Shown here piece after piece: positions 61,236 through 64,000 of a DNA stretch of 64,000 nucleotides. Source of the stretch: Limihaloglobus sulfuriphilus (lineage in GTDB: Bacteria; Planctomycetota; Phycisphaerae; Sedimentisphaerales; Sedimentisphaeraceae); assembly GCF_001999965.1 (NCBI RefSeq), contig NZ_CP019646.1, forward strand, positions 2,976,001-3,040,000. The letters run 5' to 3'. The notes under the pieces were generated by a model. It was not told where the DNA came from and searched no databases. It saw only the letters and a program-made list of their open reading frames with translations. The translations under genes and the position numbers were made by a program. The stretch's first letter is position 1. Each line of letters begins with the position of its first letter.

Positions 61236-63023
61236 TTACTTTCCTTTGTATTTCAGTGTTAAGTACCGCAGATCCACGGCCTCATTGCCGGGGATATTCG
61301 CTGCCCGCAGGCGAAGTGTGCCTCGTTTCCCGTGCATACGCAAGGTGCCCAGAGACATCGGCTTAAAATCTTTGACAAACGATTCTCTCATATAAACATG
61401 ATTTTCCTCTTTGCCTTTTAGCTCGCTTTCGTAAGCATTTTTAACGGCACGGCTTACCCTTTCGCCGTCAAAGCTGAGCTCTAATTCTGCGCCGACATTT
61501 TCACGTTTGCAGGTGTAATGAATCTGCGCCTCGTACAGGCCGGCGGTGAGCACTTCGATATCCCAGGTTATGGAATCATTTTCGTCAATCCAGTTGGTGA
61601 AAAACGAACAGTTTGGGTGTATGCTGCTCCGTTCGATATTGCCGTTTGCCTTGCCGTCGCGTGCCGGCAAAAGCGTAATCTCCGCGCCGGGGTGGCCGAC
61701 AGTAAAGGGCCGCGGCTCAACCGGCTTGAAAGTTTCGTCTTTCCATTCCCGGACGGCCTTTTTGAGTCTGGCGGTGATTTCCGGATGCTTTTGTGAAACA
61801 TCTTTTCTTTGCCCGGGGTCGGCATCCATATCGAACAGCCTGCCTTCGTGATCGAGCCTGTATTTCTGCGTCCGCACGCTCACCCGTCCGTTCCAGGTGC
61901 TGAAATACATTCGGTCCTGCCAGTTTGAACTGGTTCCAAGCAGCAGCGGCTTGAGACTGACCCCGTCGAGCTTCTTATTGCCGACAATCGGGATTTCGGC
62001 AAGCTCAGCCAGCGTCGGCAGCAGGTCTATCGCGGCGGCGATATGGGGTATTTCAGTCCCCTGCCTTATCTCCGCAGGCCATCGAATAAAAAATGGCGAA
62101 CGCACACCGCCCTCATCGGTAGTTCCCTTACGTCCTTTCATGCCGGCGTTCCACCGCCAACCGTTGGGTCCGTTGTCGCTGAAATAGATTACAATAGTAT
62201 TGTCCGCGATGCCTAATTTGTCGAGTTTTTCCAGCAAACGCCCTACGTTCCAGTCGATATTTTCACACATTGCCAGAGCTGCCCGGGTATGCTCAATGTT
62301 TTCTTTTTCCGGATCACGATGCCGCATTTCGAGCTCTTTGCCGTCAAATTTTTCCCAATAGCTCTCCGGCACCTGCATCGGCGAATGGGGTATATTGTAC
62401 GGAACATAGCAGAAAAAAGGCGTGTTTTTGTTCTTTTCGATAAAATCAAGGGCATGATCGGTGAAGTCATCCGCGATATAGCCGTTGCCTTTTACTAACC
62501 GGCCGTTATGCTCCAGCTGCGGGCTGAAATAGTAGCCCCAGTGCCCGGAACAGAAACCGTAGAACTCATCAAAACCCCGGGCGTTGGGGTGATAGGGCCA
62601 TTGCGTTCCGCTGTGCCATTTCCCGAATGCCGCTGTGGCGTAACCGGCGGCTTTAAAGGTATCGCCGATAGTTGATTCATCGGCGTTAATACGCTCGCCG
62701 CCCTCGCTGGTGCCGGTTACTCCAACACGGGTATAATATCTGCCTGTCAGCATCTCCGCGCGTGTTGGAGAACATACCGGGCAGACATAGAAATTCTCTA
62801 CAACGACACCCTCGCCGGCAAGCGAATCAATGTTAGGCGTTTTGAGATTGACATTGCCGTTAACGCTCAAGTCGCCCCAGCCCTGGTCGTCGGTGAGAAT
62901 CATCAGGATATTAGGACGTGATTTTTGTGCCGCGGGGCCTGTCAATCGGCCTGCGCAGCCGCTCAAAACCGCAGCAGCGGAAATACCGGCAGCCTTGAGA
63001 AAATTTCTTCGGCTGTAATTCAT
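61236..63023 (-). CDS. sulfatase, Cys-type, with C-terminal carbohydrate-binding-like domain
   Basis: 595 residues from the ATG at 63023 (AAAGG upstream), which puts a Tat/lipoprotein leader (MNYSRRNFLKAAGIS then AVLSGC) at the N-terminus. Core: ILMILTDDQGWGDL (Asp45, Asp46), CSPTR with Cys84 for formylglycine, FGKWHSG, FSDNGPNGWRW and DEGGVRSPFFIRWP. The C-terminal 150 residues (from about 445) form a beta-sandwich of DUF5077-like type with LTAGLYEAQIHYTC and GTLRLRAANIPGNEAVDL, a plausible glycan-binding module. Removes sulfate from a polysaccharide at the cell surface or periplasm. It is not adjacent to the main locus. Confidence 0.94.
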   Translation of the reverse strand: MNYSRRNFLKAAGISAAAVLSGCAGRLTGPAAQKSRPNILMILTDDQGWGDLSVNGNVNLKTPNIDSLAGEGVVVENFYVCPVCSPTRAEMLTGRYYTRVGVTGTSEGGERINADESTIGDTFKAAGYATAAFGKWHSGTQWPYHPNARGFDEFYGFCSGHWGYYFSPQLEHNGRLVKGNGYIADDFTDHALDFIEKNKNTPFFCYVPYNIPHSPMQVPESYWEKFDGKELEMRHRDPEKENIEHTRAALAMCENIDWNVGRLLEKLDKLGIADNTIVIYFSDNGPNGWRWNAGMKGRKGTTDEGGVRSPFFIRWPAEIRQGTEIPHIAAAIDLLPTLAELAEIPIVGNKKLDGVSLKPLLLGTSSNWQDRMYFSTWNGRVSVRTQKYRLDHEGRLFDMDADPGQRKDVSQKHPEITARLKKAVREWKDETFKPVEPRPFTVGHPGAEITLLPARDGKANGNIERSSIHPNCSFFTNWIDENDSITWDIEVLTAGLYEAQIHYTCKRENVGAELELSFDGERVSRAVKNAYESELKGKEENHVYMRESFVKDFKPMSLGTLRMHGKRGTLRLRAANIPGNEAVDLRYLTLKYKGK

Positions 63024-63112
63024 CTGATACACCTTTCATTTTTGTTAAAATCTATACAATACGGCCGGTTCACAAATTAAGTTTCGTGTCGCGGCTGAAA
63101 AACACTTTTAAC

Positions 63113-64000
63113 TTAGAAACCAGTCCGGTTGAGATAGGTTTCGGATTGTGATGTTATCTTTTCTTTTATCACGAAATCTACGCATACCGGTGATGGTACA
63201 TTTATTTTGTGCGGCGTTTTTTCCAGCTTTCCGGTTTCAAAGTCAATCCTGAACGTTATCAGCGAGCCGGCGTGCTGGTTGGCGCATACAAGAAAATTAC
63301 CGTTTGGTTCTATATTGAAGTTTCGCGGCTCGTTTATACCGTCTGTTTCGATCTCAATCAAGCTCAATGTCCCGTTGCCGCTGTTTATCTGGTACGCGGC
63401 GATGCTGTCGTGCCCGCGGTTTGAGCCGTAGAGGTATTTGCCCGATGGGTGGACGCAAATCTGGGCGGTAAGGTTGGTGCCGGAGAAGGACCGCGGCAGT
63501 GTGGTTATCGTTTCTATCTCGCTTAACTGGGCGGTCTTGTAGTCGTAGCCAAACGCGGTTATTGTGGAGTTGAGCTCGTTTATAACGTAAAAGAATTTTC
63601 CGTTAGGGTGAAACGCCATGTGCCTGGGCCCGCTGCCGGGGCGCAATTTTGCGAACAGATCTCCTGCCGGAGTGAGTTTGCCGGCGTCTTTGTCGAGTTT
63701 ATAGACCATGATTTTATCAATCCCCAGGTCTGCGGCGAATACGTATCTGCCGTCTGGGCTTGTGATTATGGAATGGGCGTGGGGGGCTTCCTGCCGTTTT
63801 GCGTTCTCGCTTTTGCCTTCATGGGCAATGCTGCACGCCGGCGGCTCTACACGGGCGTCTTTGCCTATCGGCAAAACGGTAATGCTGCCGCTGGAGTAAT
63901 TGGCGATCAGCAGGTTACTGCCGGAAGGGTCTATCGATACATAACACGGGCTCACGCCCTTGGAGCTTTGCGAGTCGATAATTTCGAGCTCGCCCGTACT
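63113..64000 (-). CDS. lactonase-family beta-propeller protein (5' end beyond window)
   Basis: At least 296 residues; the frame is open to base 64000, so the start codon lies outside. Repeating blades with H-P-[NS]-G-K-[FY]-x-Y and PDGRYVFAADLG, SGSGPRHMAFHPNGKFFYVI, ICVHPSGKYLYGSNRGHDSI and FNIEPNGNFLVCANQHAGSL are those of the Pgl-type lactonase/6-phosphogluconolactonase family (seven-bladed). Members hydrolyse 6-phosphogluconolactone or act on other lactones; some are secreted. The leader is not visible. It lies upstream of the sulfatase gene on the same strand, 90 bp apart. Confidence 0.9.
   Translation of the reverse strand, partial: STGELEIIDSQSSKGVSPCYVSIDPSGSNLLIANYSSGSITVLPIGKDARVEPPACSIAHEGKSENAKRQEAPHAHSIITSPDGRYVFAADLGIDKIMVYKLDKDAGKLTPAGDLFAKLRPGSGPRHMAFHPNGKFFYVINELNSTITAFGYDYKTAQLSEIETITTLPRSFSGTNLTAQICVHPSGKYLYGSNRGHDSIAAYQINSGNGTLSLIEIETDGINEPRNFNIEPNGNFLVCANQHAGSLITFRIDFETGKLEKTPHKINVPSPVCVDFVIKEKITSQSETYLNRTGF

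Noticed and set aside
36449-63023. Sulfatase-maturing enzyme within the window
   Set aside because: The only radical-SAM protein (10255-11202) has the glycyl radical activase layout with two ferredoxin clusters next to the CxxxCxxC, and it is paired with a glycyl radical enzyme; no anSME or FGE gene was found.

Overview
The window looks like a chromosomal segment of an anaerobic, glycan-degrading planctomycete of the Phycisphaerae (Sedimentisphaerales-like). This placement is inferred from gene content, not from a marker gene. The supporting traits are several Cys-type sulfatases with Tat or lipoprotein leaders, secreted proteins with dockerin-like EF-hand tails, PEP-CTERM proteins, a pseudopilin of the type common in this phylum, a TPR protein with RNA polymerase alpha-CTD-like modules, and an oxygen-sensitive glycyl radical enzyme. 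I saw no rRNA, tRNA or CRISPR array.

Layout: 1-3.8 kb holds two secreted repeat proteins with dockerin-like tails (PPC-like and GLUG/PASTA). 4.5-7.6 kb has a convergent GH29 fucosidase lipoprotein and a sialidase-like protein. 7.8-12.1 kb is a minus-strand operon of class IV aminotransferase, glycyl radical activase and glycyl radical enzyme. 12.3-13.5 kb has rplU and a PEP-CTERM protein. 13.9-17.2 kb is a minus-strand operon running ArsR regulator, DsrE-like protein, lipoprotein, membrane winged-helix protein, ABC-2 ATPase and permease, with an 11-bp inverted repeat at its head. 17.4-31.4 kb is mostly housekeeping or single genes (aldo/keto reductases, methyltransferase, DnaJ-domain protein, TPR/alpha-CTD protein, SpoIID-like protein, groESL), one insertion sequence and a decayed four-helix-bundle gene.

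31.8-52.2 kb is the most distinctive region: a glycan-utilisation locus on the plus strand. It starts with a pseudopilin behind a sigma70-like promoter overlapping a perfect CG-centred palindrome (LacI-family style). Two secreted discoidin-like proteins follow, then a tight operon: sulfatase, a 1138-residue fusion of a DUF4434-like barrel with a second putative catalytic domain, a stand-alone intracellular DUF4434 protein, a UroD-like protein, a secreted stand-alone version of the second domain, an SSS symporter, another UroD-like protein, a frameshifted sulfatase and an FAD oxidoreductase. My reading is that extracellular enzymes desulfate and cut a glycan, the symporter imports the product, and the cytoplasmic DUF4434 and UroD-like proteins process it. 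The UroD-like pair carries His-X-Cys motifs like those of methylcobamide methyltransferases, so a methylated substrate is a testable idea.

52.2-57.0 kb is a mobile-element island: a REP-associated tyrosine transposase (RAYT) with two-hairpin REP-like repeats on both sides, an ISAs1-family element with exact 19-bp inverted repeats and a 10-bp target duplication inserted just upstream of the RAYT gene, and an IS1634-like element among more REP copies. 57.1-64 kb returns to chromosomal genes: accC/accB, a DUF4143 ATPase, a MarC protein, a third sulfatase and a lactonase-family beta-propeller cut by the window end.
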